Source of the DNA: Mobilibacterium timonense
GTDB lineage: Bacteria > Bacillota > Clostridia > Peptostreptococcales > Anaerovoracaceae
Direction of reading: 5' to 3'
Length of the DNA: 64,000 nt
NCBI RefSeq assembly: GCF_900155555.1
Contig: NZ_FUHN01000006.1
Coordinates: 391,564 to 455,563, forward strand
The notes beneath the pieces were generated by a model. That model saw only the letters and a list, made by a program, of their open reading frames with translations. It was not told the DNA's origin and did not search any database. Made by a program: the position numbers and the translations under genes. Positions 16,701-23,793 of this stretch are shown piece by piece. The stretch's first letter is position 1. The number at the start of each line of letters is the position of its first letter.

Positions 16701-18055
16701 TGGACGATATTTCCCAGTACACCAGGGATCACCAGATGGGGCGTGGCATGTTCGGCATGATCGTATGCAATATCCCGGGCACCGCCCGGTTTACTAAGGT
16801 GTACGGCGAAAAAGCCAGTGAAGATCTGCTGAAGGCCTGCGCAGATGCGGTGGTGTCCGCTGTGGGCAACACGGGAGCCGTTGGCAGGCTAGGCTCTGAG
16901 TATCTGGCCGTTCTTTACAAATACGAAAATCCTGACGAGATCAACGAGCTCGCACGTGAGATCAAGCGGAGGCTGGAATCCATACACTCTGTAGATGGAA
17001 ACAGCTGTACACTGTTCGCAAAGATACAGATCGTGTACGCAGATGTGTCTCTGAAGTTCGAGGACGCCCTCCACAAGATCCTTACAGGAGATACTCAGGA
17101 ATCGATCGCCCTCAAGCTGGACAGCGGGGATCTCATAAGGAGCCAGACCACCCGCGACTTCCTGAATGAGTTGCCTATGGGGTGTTACATCATCAAGCCG
17201 GATCAGGTGATCACCTTCTGGAACCGGAAGGCCGAGGACCTTCTGGGGTATACGGCAGATCAGATGGTGGGCGGAAAATGTTCCACTTCCAGGCTGGAGT
17301 GCTGCGACTGCAACGAGAAGCGCGTGCCTCAGCACATGTGCCCGGGCGTCCGGGCTTTTTCCACCGGAGAGACCCAGACCGTGAACGTGGTTTTCCACAA
17401 GGCAGATGGAAAAGGTCTCATGGTGAAGAACACCCTCATCCCTATAAGAAATGAAAAAGGCGAGATCACCGAATCCATAGGTGTATTTCTCCCTGCAGGC
17501 AAGGGCGACATCGATTTCAACGTCGTCACCGAGATCTACGAAAAGGCCACCATGGATCCTGTCACAGGTCTGCCGGGCAGGCGGTTCATGGAGGCCTGCG
17601 TCCAGGATTCACTGGAGCTGTACAGGAGAAACGGAGTGAAGTTCGCCGTATTCTTCGCCGATGTGGACAACCTCCACGATATAAACAACACTTATGGTCA
17701 CGAGACCGGAGACAAGATACTCCGCATTCTGGGAGACGAGATGCGCAAGCAGGGCCGGAGGACTGAGCGCCTCTGCCGGTGGGGCGGGGACGAATTCGTA
17801 GCGGTGATCCACATCAACGATCCCCGCGACATCATCGGAGCCTCCCGCCGACTGGCCGCAGTGGCTGGAAACATCGAGACAGAGTGCGACGGCAGGCGGG
17901 TGTCCGTCAGTATTTCAGTCGGCATCACCGCCGTCCGCCCGGACGACGACGGAAAAAAGATCGTTGACCGCGCGGACCGCTACATGTACCTGGCAAAAAA
18001 ACTCCCGGATAAGAATATCGTCACAGACTTCAACGTGGACGACCTGGGTGACTGA
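13748..18055 (+). CDS. Large PAS / GGDEF / EAL cyclic-di-GMP protein
   Basis: About 1435 aa, no membrane segments. Order: PAS (about 10-130); degenerate GGDEF (signature RFSEDHF, ~217); EAL phosphodiesterase (MEALARW ~337, DDFGSGYSNL, KLD, EGVET, QGYYFGKPL, all key acids present); a ~270-residue linker with PAS-like parts; PAS; second degenerate GGDEF (RLGSEYL, ~1047); and a PAS with an inserted Cys-rich loop (CSTSRLECCDCNEKR then CPG, ~1170). A last, intact GGDEF (RWGGDEF, ~1344) closes the protein. It may both make and break c-di-GMP. The Cys cluster could bind metal or sense redox (inference). The frame is also open from a GTG at 13667; the ATG at 13748 starts where domain-like sequence begins. 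The start is uncertain. Confidence 0.88.
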   Translation: MDEIFLEKGPLSEQYRDLLDQIPGGVFAFKWNGAGEPLFVNSTMLSILGADSLDEIRQHAGEDFDTMIYVEDREKTHELFRHLLKKKGRSERFECRIYTVRGMVRLVRGCIKVHDTSSGEKIFVAAVMDLGLISTGGTVYEMDGLTGLMKREPFLSFMYKCRDGIVEGSGKKLVVLYYDIVNFRFINKYDGMSAGDEFLRSTGRMLQELFPEYVVARFSEDHFLVLTDGKNIKERTERSRERIKRMSSNAMLDCSIGACAWDDPELDPGSICSRARLASDDNRERVGTFFSFYSTELGNRLDLSEYVVSHIDEAIIKGWIKVYYQPIVRAISGQISEMEALARWDDPERGFLAPMQFIKPLENSNQIYKLDLCVIDQVCRRIAQSQKQNRPEISFSVNLSRVDFSCCDMFKEVERIVRHYDIPRRTLHIENTESALLSSGDDVVETLNKFRKAGYEIWMDDFGSGYSNLNLLKDYSFDVLKLDMAFLRSDTPRARSIIESMIAMDKRIGNLTIAEGVETREQWEFLRKAGCDKMQGYYFGKPLPYDESLSHCMASGMSIESSKWKSYYDSLHKVDFNVDLAMMLVEYQKGVFNVLFINDRFGEFTGFRSENILERVENAINDRSDPACRELIKTAEYSSWSGASGEYFYSIKGRELKCRYRMLSKRGKRTLFEVRMTSVSNEPAQVEAQNRLVMALRRFYDDMYEIDPSSMEVRPVQMLGTRGDEDSEGKSCAFTIAIHDFVPDIFQADQGRYKKFIDPVTLEKRVKGTKGGVLSDVFRTLDENGCFVWKYHKIFQAIELDPPVLVYCTQMLDTEEEIRELSMIQSDPYRRLVSGEEGDVSEKETLWDDLMLHIPLPIFWKDRNRRFLGASKTFLDYYGFDSIGQILGKTDEEVHWHPQDGPYISDEEQVMNDASMHVNVPGKSIARGVAHNIMATKWPVYRKGKVCGLMGYFLDEDMVRKLTGEEVAAVKLDPVTGVESLPAFMDDISQYTRDHQMGRGMFGMIVCNIPGTARFTKVYGEKASEDLLKACADAVVSAVGNTGAVGRLGSEYLAVLYKYENPDEINELAREIKRRLESIHSVDGNSCTLFAKIQIVYADVSLKFEDALHKILTGDTQESIALKLDSGDLIRSQTTRDFLNELPMGCYIIKPDQVITFWNRKAEDLLGYTADQMVGGKCSTSRLECCDCNEKRVPQHMCPGVRAFSTGETQTVNVVFHKADGKGLMVKNTLIPIRNEKGEITESIGVFLPAGKGDIDFNVVTEIYEKATMDPVTGLPGRRFMEACVQDSLELYRRNGVKFAVFFADVDNLHDINNTYGHETGDKILRILGDEMRKQGRRTERLCRWGGDEFVAVIHINDPRDIIGASRRLAAVAGNIETECDGRRVSVSISVGITAVRPDDDGKKIVDRADRYMYLAKKLPDKNIVTDFNVDDLGD

Positions 18056-18072
18056 ACTGGTGATGGCGCGCC

Positions 18073-18564
18073 AATGACAAGCACAGTTTCTAAAATTAGC
18101 TGCGAATTTTTATGCAAAATTTTAATTCCATATAACATGCCCTTTTTCGGCGTTTCCCCTGGAACTTTTTTCTGCGATCTGGGGCGCTGACGGAGCAATG
18201 AATAGAAAAGGCATTTTTATTCTGCCTTCAAGCGAGTAACGGTCTCACCAAGTCAAAGTATTGGGTCTCACTGCTATAGCCTTAAGACTCATGAAGATTG
18301 CTCCTGTGACCATCTGGCTATTTCCAGCCATCAGTTCGACAATTGTATTGCCATGTTCTTTTTTTCAGGTCTTTGGTCGGTAGCTTTTCCAGGGGAAACG
18401 CCGAAAATCAGCGTTTCCCCTGGAAAAGCTTCATCTCACAAAAGCGGTATCCACAATTTCGTCCGAAATTGTGGATGGTCTTATGTGATTTTTTGCATAA
18501 ATATATAATGGTCACAACTGGGATCTGAAAAATCAGCTATTCGAGTGTCATGAGACCCGAAATC
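18073..18564 (+). repeat. Palindrome-rich ~0.5-kb element, copy B
   Basis: Begins 18 bases after the GGDEF protein stop. Same block order as copy A but in the opposite genome orientation. It carries a perfect 20-bp hairpin (18382-18401 with 18411-18430, core TTTTCCAGGGGAAACGC) and a 13-bp hairpin with a 2-base loop (18449-18461 with 18464-18476, core TCCACAATTTCG). A lone GGCGTTTCCCCTGGAAC is at 18149-18165, and two GGTCTCAC words are at about 18241 and 18267. Between A and B, one base pair in each hairpin is changed on both sides (C-G to A-T; A-T to G-C). No ribosome site or supported gene inside. Confidence 0.9.
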
Positions 18565-18668
18565 TCTGTGAGACCCGGAACTCCGTAGCCCTGTGAGACC
18601 CAGAGCCCCAACGCCCTGTGAGACCCGGAGCCCCAGCGCCTTGTAAGACGGGATCCCAGCGCCCTGGA
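18551..18668 (+). repeat. 25-bp tandem repeat, TGAGACCCGGAGCCCC type
   Basis: Units begin TGAGACCC at 18569, 18594 and 18619 (exact 25-base steps), with a diverged TAAGACGG unit at 18644 and a partial one at 18551. Each ends AACGCCCTG-like. It overlaps the end of element copy B, just as 18-bp repeats with the same GAGACCC word overlap the end of copy A. Confidence 0.88.
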
Positions 18669-18731
18669 GTATGTCAGGCGGAAGCGACCTGCACCGCTTG
18701 GCCAGGTCGCAACCTTCAAACACAAAAAGAG

Positions 18732-18760
18732 GCTCGCTCTCGCGCGAGCTCCCTTTTTTT
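18732..18760 (+). terminator. Hairpin with T-run between converging units
   Basis: GCTCGC/GCGAGC stem (18732-18737 with 18744-18749), then TTTTTTT on the plus strand and a shorter CTCTTTTT on the minus strand. It could end read-through from element B and also fba from the other side. A separate GCGACCTG/CAGGTCGC hairpin lies at about 18684-18711. Confidence 0.5.
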
Positions 18761-18770
18761 ACTAGTCAAA

Positions 18771-18893
18771 CACGCACCGCGCCTCTTGGAAACGCGCACC
18801 GCGCTTCTTGGAAACGCGCAACGCGCCTCTTGGAAACGCGCAACGCGCCTCTTGGAAACGCGCATCGCGCCTCTTGGAAACGCGCATCGCGCC
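18771..18893 (+). repeat. 22-bp tandem repeat, five copies, downstream of fba
   Basis: GCCTCTTGGAAACGCGCANC repeated with a strict 22-base step (18781, 18803, 18825, 18847, 18869). Differences are confined to one or two bases (ACC, AAC, ATC). ACGCGCANCGCGC gives local GCGC palindromes. It lies about 120 bases beyond the fba stop, in its likely 3' untranslated region. Frames across it are open in both directions without start signals. Confidence 0.92.
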
Positions 18894-19010
18894 CCGCCAT
18901 CTCGGCCATGCGATGACGAATGGTGATCTTGCCTTTTGATCTCGGATCCGTCCGACCGTTCAATCAGACGTACAGACGTACGGTGAGTTCCGGCGCTCTG
19001 GTCATGCATC

Positions 19011-19949
19011 CTATGCCTTACCCTGGCACCCCAGCACGTCCGTGATCTTGTGGGCTACGATCGCCTTGATGTTGGCTCTGCCCACCTTCAGGTAAGCGCG
19101 AGGGTCGAACACCGACGGATCTTCTGTGAGCGCCTGTCTCACGCCGGCCGTCATCCCGAGGCGCAGGTCGGAGTCGATGTTGATCTTGCACACGGCAGAT
19201 CTTGCAGCTTCCCTCAGCTGATCCTCAGGAACACCGATGGCATCCTTCAGGGCGCCGCCGTTGCTGTTGATGACGTTCACGTATTCCTGCGGAACGGAAG
19301 AAGCGCCGTGGAGAACGATAGGGAATCCAGGGAGCCTCTTTTCCACCTCGTGCAGGATGTCGAAGCGCAGGTGTGGATCCGTGCCCGGCTTGAACTTGTA
19401 GGCGCCGTGGCTCGTTCCGATGGCGATGGCCAGGGAGTCGACGCCGGTCCTGCCAACGAACTCCTCCACATCGTCAGGGTTCGTATAGGAAGAGTCCTCT
19501 GCTTTTACATGCACTTCGTCCTCGATGCCCGCCAGAGTACCCAGCTCGGCCTCGACCACAACGCCGTGAGCGTGAGCGTATTCCACCACCTGCTTTGTAA
19601 TGGCGATGTTTTCCTCAAAAGGCTTACCCGACGCGTCGATCATCACGGACGTGAAGCCGTTGTCGATACAGTCCTTGCAGATCTCGAAGCTGCTGCCGTG
19701 ATCCAGGTGCAGCGCTATCGGCAGCTCCGGATACATCTCCACGGCCGCCTCGACGAGCTTTACGAGATATATGGAATTGGCGTATTTCCTGGCACCGGCG
19801 GAAGCCTGGAGGATCAGAGGAGCCTTCAGCTCGGCCGCCGCCTCGGTGATGCCCTGGACGATCTCCATGTTGTTCACGTTGAAAGCGCCGATGGCATATC
19901 CGCCTTCGTAAGCCTTTTTAAACATGTCGGTGGTAGTGACAAGTGACAT
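19011..19949 (-). CDS. fba: Class II fructose-bisphosphate aldolase
   Basis: 312-aa zinc-dependent aldolase of glycolysis/gluconeogenesis, splitting fructose 1,6-bisphosphate to DHAP and glyceraldehyde 3-phosphate. Start MSLVTTTDMF at 19949, preceded by AAAGGAGAG; the frame continues upstream but without support. Signatures: GAFNVNNME, the zinc site LHLDHGSSFE (HxDH), EAELGTLAGIEDEV, AIAIGTSHGAYKF (second zinc His), and LHGASSVP with the third zinc His. KINIDSDLR completes the phosphate site. An extended -10 (TGTTATAAT, plus-strand positions 20055-20060) lies about 105 bases upstream. Single gene. Confidence 0.97.
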   Translation of the reverse strand: MSLVTTTDMFKKAYEGGYAIGAFNVNNMEIVQGITEAAAELKAPLILQASAGARKYANSIYLVKLVEAAVEMYPELPIALHLDHGSSFEICKDCIDNGFTSVMIDASGKPFEENIAITKQVVEYAHAHGVVVEAELGTLAGIEDEVHVKAEDSSYTNPDDVEEFVGRTGVDSLAIAIGTSHGAYKFKPGTDPHLRFDILHEVEKRLPGFPIVLHGASSVPQEYVNVINSNGGALKDAIGVPEDQLREAARSAVCKINIDSDLRLGMTAGVRQALTEDPSVFDPRAYLKVGRANIKAIVAHKITDVLGCQGKA

Positions 19950-20112
19950 ATTTGAACTCTCCTTTCTTCTGCCCCGGAGGGCATCAAACAGGTACTGCGT
20001 GAGTTGATTCGTGATCAGCGGACGCCCGGCCACCGCGGGCGGACGTCCCACCCGATTATAACACACCCCGCAGGATCATCACATAAGATTTACTTTCCTT
20101 CAGATAAGTGAG

Positions 20113-20141
20113 TTTACAGGGTTTTGCGGGGGCTATATAAT
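20113..20141 (+). promoter_or_regulatory. Promoter of xpaC-telA
   Basis: TTTACA and TATAAT with a 17-base spacer, about 58 bases before the xpaC start. Confidence 0.65.
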
Positions 20142-20198
20142 GAAAATACATTTTGGCCGGCGGCCCCGTTGTCGCCGGCGGTGTTGCGGGGAAAAGAT

Positions 20199-21713
20199 AT
20201 GAATGAAGATAAAAATATAAACGGTTACCCGAAGGCCGGCGGGGAGAGCGACGAGGAGCTCTTCGCCACCCAGGTGTCCAGGGCGGTCTCCAGCCAGGAC
20301 TACTCCGGCCTTTCGGACAGCATACAGCAGGAGATGGACACCTTTACAAGGTCCCTGAACCAGCAGGTCGGGGCCATCAACATGGATCTTCGCGTGAAAA
20401 ACGAGATCATCCCTGCGGATCAGAGCGGCAATGCCTCAGACGCCTCGGACGCCCAGCGGGCCGCCGCTTCAGATGCGGAAAAAGCAGACGCCGCTCCGCG
20501 CAGTTCTGCGGCTGATGCCCAGGCCGCGTCAGACGCCCAGCGGGCCACTACTCAGAGTGCGAACTCTCAGGGAGCTGCGACTAAGGCGGCAAACGAACAG
20601 AATGCCACAGCGCATTCTGCGTCGGCCGCCCATAAATCAAGCCGTGAAACGCACCAATCAGATCGCGCATCTCGTGCGGAGGAGCGCGCATCCCGACAGG
20701 AAGCCCGCACCAGACGCCAGGAGAACCGCTCGAATCGCAAGACGGGCCGCGACCCGCGCCCGGCCTCCGGAAACAGACAGGCGGCGCCTTTCCTTTTACA
20801 CAAGCCGAGTAAGGTCTTCCACCACGGCAGGCTTTGGGCAAGCGGCATAGTCGGAGCGAGCATGCTGTCTGAGATTGGAGACGAGCCGGATGACGCGATC
20901 TTCGGCATGGTCGTGTTCGCATTCTGCCTGTTCGTCTTCGTGCGGACCATCATGAACAACGGCCTGATCAAGAGGTTTTACCTCTACAGCGACGTCATCG
21001 GGAACAGAGACCACATCACCACCCGGAAGCTGGCCGCCGCACTGGGTACCAGCAATGAAAAGGTCCTGAAGGATCTGAGAAAATTCAAGAACAAGGGCTG
21101 GCTCCCTCAGGGCGTCATCGACGAGGCCGGGAAAAACCTCCTCCTCACGGACGAGGCCGTTCTCGCATACGAGGACGCGGTGGCCAGGAGGAACGACCTG
21201 GACGCCAGGACCGAGAAGGCCATGACCGACCTGGACTCCGACGGGATCTCCCCGGAGGTGAGGTCGATGCTCGAGGAGGGTCAGAAGTTCGTAAGGGATA
21301 TCCGCCGGGCAAACGACGAGATACCGGACGAAAACATGAGCGCAAAGCTCTACGCCCTGGAAGACATAGTGGCCAGGATCTTCGACCACGTGAAGAAGCA
21401 CCCGGAGAACGCCGGCGAGCTCAGCCGCTTCATGGCCTACTACGTTCCGACCACCCGGAAGCTGATGAACGCCTACGTGGAGCTGGACAGGCAGCCTGAC
21501 GTGGGCAGCAACATCACGGACACCAGGAAGCAGATCGAGGACGCCATGGACACCGTGATACAGGCCTGCCAGTCCCTGCTGAACACCATGTTCCAGGACG
21601 TGGCTGCAGACATAGCGACAGACATTTCAGTCCTGAAGTCCATGGCCTCCCGTGACGGCCTGACCAAGGGAGAAGGAGATGCGGAGGGAGAGACCGGCCC
21701 TCTGAAATTCTAG
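20199..21713 (+). CDS. xpaC: XpaC-family protein
   Basis: 504 aa. The ATG at 20199 follows GGGGAAAAG and is preferred over the upstream in-frame start. Residues ~1-70 are acidic. Residues ~75-190 are a low-complexity Ala/Ser/Gln/Arg tract with repeated SDAQRA(A/T) words. A hydrophobic pair follows (SKVFHHGRLWASGIVG; IFGMVVFAFCLFVFVRTIM). The C-terminal domain matches the XpaC family (5-bromo-4-chloroindolyl phosphate hydrolysis), including the helical RFMAYYVPTTRKLMNAYVEL. Biochemical role unknown; XpaC genes usually pair with telA, as here (39 bases apart). The disordered tract is longer than I expect for the family. Confidence 0.8.
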   Translation: MNEDKNINGYPKAGGESDEELFATQVSRAVSSQDYSGLSDSIQQEMDTFTRSLNQQVGAINMDLRVKNEIIPADQSGNASDASDAQRAAASDAEKADAAPRSSAADAQAASDAQRATTQSANSQGAATKAANEQNATAHSASAAHKSSRETHQSDRASRAEERASRQEARTRRQENRSNRKTGRDPRPASGNRQAAPFLLHKPSKVFHHGRLWASGIVGASMLSEIGDEPDDAIFGMVVFAFCLFVFVRTIMNNGLIKRFYLYSDVIGNRDHITTRKLAAALGTSNEKVLKDLRKFKNKGWLPQGVIDEAGKNLLLTDEAVLAYEDAVARRNDLDARTEKAMTDLDSDGISPEVRSMLEEGQKFVRDIRRANDEIPDENMSAKLYALEDIVARIFDHVKKHPENAGELSRFMAYYVPTTRKLMNAYVELDRQPDVGSNITDTRKQIEDAMDTVIQACQSLLNTMFQDVAADIATDISVLKSMASRDGLTKGEGDAEGETGPLKF

Positions 21714-21752
21714 GAAACTGCAAGAACTTCAGTAAGACAGGAGGAGTTACCA

Positions 21753-23009
21753 ATGGCAGAAGATTTCAACGGCGTTTCGGCCGCAGAGATGGACGAGGAA
21801 AAAAAGGCTTTTCAGGATGCGCCGGCCCCGGCTCTCAGCTTCGATGAGGATGTGGCGGGGGATCCCGCTCCGGACATGGCTTCAATAAACCAGGCCAGCG
21901 GTCTGAATCCACTGGCCGAGATGGGCGTGTCTTCTCAGAAGAAGGAGGACCCGGTCGAGAGGCTGGAGGACTCCCTGAGCCAGGAGGAGAGGGCGCAGGT
22001 GGATGCCTTCGTGGAAAAGATCGACCTCAGCAACTCCCAGGCCGTGCTCAACTACGGCTCTGCTACGCAGAAGAAGATGGCTTCTTTTTCCGAGAGCGCT
22101 CTGGCGAACGTGAGATCCAAGGACATGGACGAGATCGGCGACATGATCAACACCCTGGTCCTGGACCTCAAAAACTTCGACGCGGACGCTGAGGACGGCG
22201 GGATAAAGGGCTTTTTCCGGAAAAAGAAAAACAAGCTCGAGATGATGAAGGCCCGTTACAGCAAGATCGAGACCAACGTCAATCAGATCCAGAAGGAGCT
22301 TGAGAACCGCCAGGTGCAGCTCATGAAGGACTCGGCCGTGCTGGACAGGATGTACAAGGTGAATTTTTCGTATTTCAAGGAGCTCACCATGTACATCGCC
22401 GCCGGCAGGAAAAAGCTTGAGAGCGTGAGGACCGGCGAGCTCGCCCGCCTCCAGGCGGTTGCAAACCAGACGGGCAGACCGGAGGACGCCCAGGCCGCGA
22501 AGGACCTGGCAGACAGGTGCGAGTCTTTTGACAAAAAGCTCCACGACCTGGAGCTCACCAGGACGATCTCCCTGCAGACCGCCCCGCAGATCAGGATGGT
22601 CCAGGCTTCCGACAACGTGATGGCCGAGAAGATCCAGTCTACCATCGTAAATACCATCCCGCTCTGGAAAAACCAGATGGTCATCGCCCTCGGAGTCCAG
22701 CACTCCATGGAGGCCGCCAAGGCCCAGCGCGAGGTCACCGACATGACCAACGAGCTCCTCAGGAAAAACGCCGACTCCCTCAAGTCCGCCACCGTCGAGA
22801 CCGCCCGGGAGTCCGAACGTGGGATCGTGGAGATCGACACCCTCAAGCACACCAACGAGGCCCTGATCTCAACCCTGGACGAAGTCATCGCCATCCAGAA
22901 AGAGGGCCGGGAAAAGAGGGCGGCCGCAGAAGCCGAGCTCGGCGGCATAGAAGAACAGCTCAAGGCAAAGCTCATAGAAGTTTCCATGAGCCAGAACGCC
23001 CGGCAATAG
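21753..23009 (+). CDS. telA: TelA-family (toxic anion resistance) protein
   Basis: 418-aa soluble, mostly helical protein with predicted long coiled coils, homologous to TelA/KlaA/YceH. Family stretches: FVEKIDLSNSQAVLNYGSATQKKMASFSE; DMGDM-like hinge DEIGDMINTLVLDL; GFFRKKKNKLEMMKARY; FSYFKELTMYIAAGRKKL. The name comes from plasmid tellurite resistance, but chromosomal homologues are more often tied to envelope stress and antibiotic tolerance. Perfect AGGAGGAG ribosome site. Second gene of the xpaC operon; the 784 bases after it hold palindromes and the first 53-bp array. Confidence 0.93.
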   Translation: MAEDFNGVSAAEMDEEKKAFQDAPAPALSFDEDVAGDPAPDMASINQASGLNPLAEMGVSSQKKEDPVERLEDSLSQEERAQVDAFVEKIDLSNSQAVLNYGSATQKKMASFSESALANVRSKDMDEIGDMINTLVLDLKNFDADAEDGGIKGFFRKKKNKLEMMKARYSKIETNVNQIQKELENRQVQLMKDSAVLDRMYKVNFSYFKELTMYIAAGRKKLESVRTGELARLQAVANQTGRPEDAQAAKDLADRCESFDKKLHDLELTRTISLQTAPQIRMVQASDNVMAEKIQSTIVNTIPLWKNQMVIALGVQHSMEAAKAQREVTDMTNELLRKNADSLKSATVETARESERGIVEIDTLKHTNEALISTLDEVIAIQKEGREKRAAAEAELGGIEEQLKAKLIEVSMSQNARQ

Positions 23010-23092
23010 CGGGATCACAGGGCTCAGGCTCAAAAAAACCAGACTCACAGCAATCGCAAAACTCACAAATCCTGAATTATCGACTTAAATTC

Positions 23093-23136
23093 AACCGCAA
23101 ATTCAATCGTAAAAATTTACGACCGAATTTGCGGTT
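23093..23136 (+). repeat. Long nested palindrome, left border of 53-bp array 1
   Basis: AACCGCAAATTC pairs with GAATTTGCGGTT, enclosing TCGTAAA/TTTACGA: a 44-base, nearly perfect hairpin. It is followed by TGGTTTTAATT, so it may also act as the telA terminator. It shares CAAATTCAATCGTAAAA with the palindrome on the other side of the array. Confidence 0.85.
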
Positions 23137-23160
23137 GGTTTTAATTGGGAGGAAACCATG

Positions 23161-23568
23161 GAGCAGTACCGGGCGTTGAATCCGATAACGGTACTGCTTT
23201 CATTTAGGCCTATAAGCAGTAGAGAATAGTAAATCTGATGAAAGTACTGCCGGCTTATGCTTCAGTGAGCAGTACTGGATGGAAATCTGATAAAAATACT
23301 GCTCGTTTTGAGGCCAATGAGCAGTAGAGTAGGAAGAATCCATTGTTAGTACTGCTCGATAGTGTGGCCATGAGCAGTACTGGATGGAAAATCAGTTGAA
23401 ACTACTGCTCGTTTTGAGACCAATGAGCAGTAGAGTAGGAAGAATCTATTGTTAGTACTGCTCGATAGCGTGGCCATGAGCAGTACAAAATGGAAAATCC
23501 ACTGTTAGTACTGCTGAAATCGGGCTCCGAAAGCAGTAGAAAAAAGGATTTCCATAAAGAGTACTGCT
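23161..23568 (+). repeat. 53-bp hairpin array 1 (eight units)
   Basis: Units start at 23161, 23214, 23267, 23319, 23372, 23425, 23478 and 23531: steps of 53 with one 52. Each is GAGCAGTA (or AAGCAGTA), 22-23 variable bases, a TACTGCTC-like complement, then a 14-base spacer often ending GGCCAT/GGCCAAT. Units 3+4 and 5+6 are near-identical pairs, so a 106-base dimer was duplicated. Only the 8-bp stem is constant across all units; loops drift freely. No open frame or cas gene is associated. Confidence 0.95.
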
Positions 23569-23715
23569 AATGAGGTTTCCTTTCTTCAAACTGTTAATTG
23601 ATCTAGGCTCAAAAAATTCAATTGTCCAGATCAGTTAGTGTAGTTATTCACAGATTCAATCTATTAGCAATCGCAAATGATGGATATCCAGAAAAATAAA
23701 CATTATTTCAGTCGT

Positions 23716-23747
23716 AAATTCAATCGTAAAATTTTACGATTGAATTT
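23716..23747 (+). repeat. Perfect 32-bp palindrome, right border of array 1
   Basis: AAATTCAATCGTAAAA followed directly by its complement. The same half-site occurs in the left-border palindrome at 23093-23136, so the array is framed by related palindromes. It lies 47 bases before the next gene and could also be an operator. Confidence 0.9.
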
Positions 23748-23793
23748 AAAGCCATGTTAAAATAAAATGTAGCTGGGATCATGGAGGTAAGAC

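Noticed and set aside
18618..18926. Arg-rich ORFs across the 22-bp repeats
   Set aside because: Open in several frames on both strands because the 22-bp unit lacks stops; no start signals.
23161..23568. CRISPR array
   Set aside because: The constant part is only the two hairpin arms, 'spacers' are repeated among units, spacing is 14 bases, and no cas gene is near. The same holds for 51914-52483.
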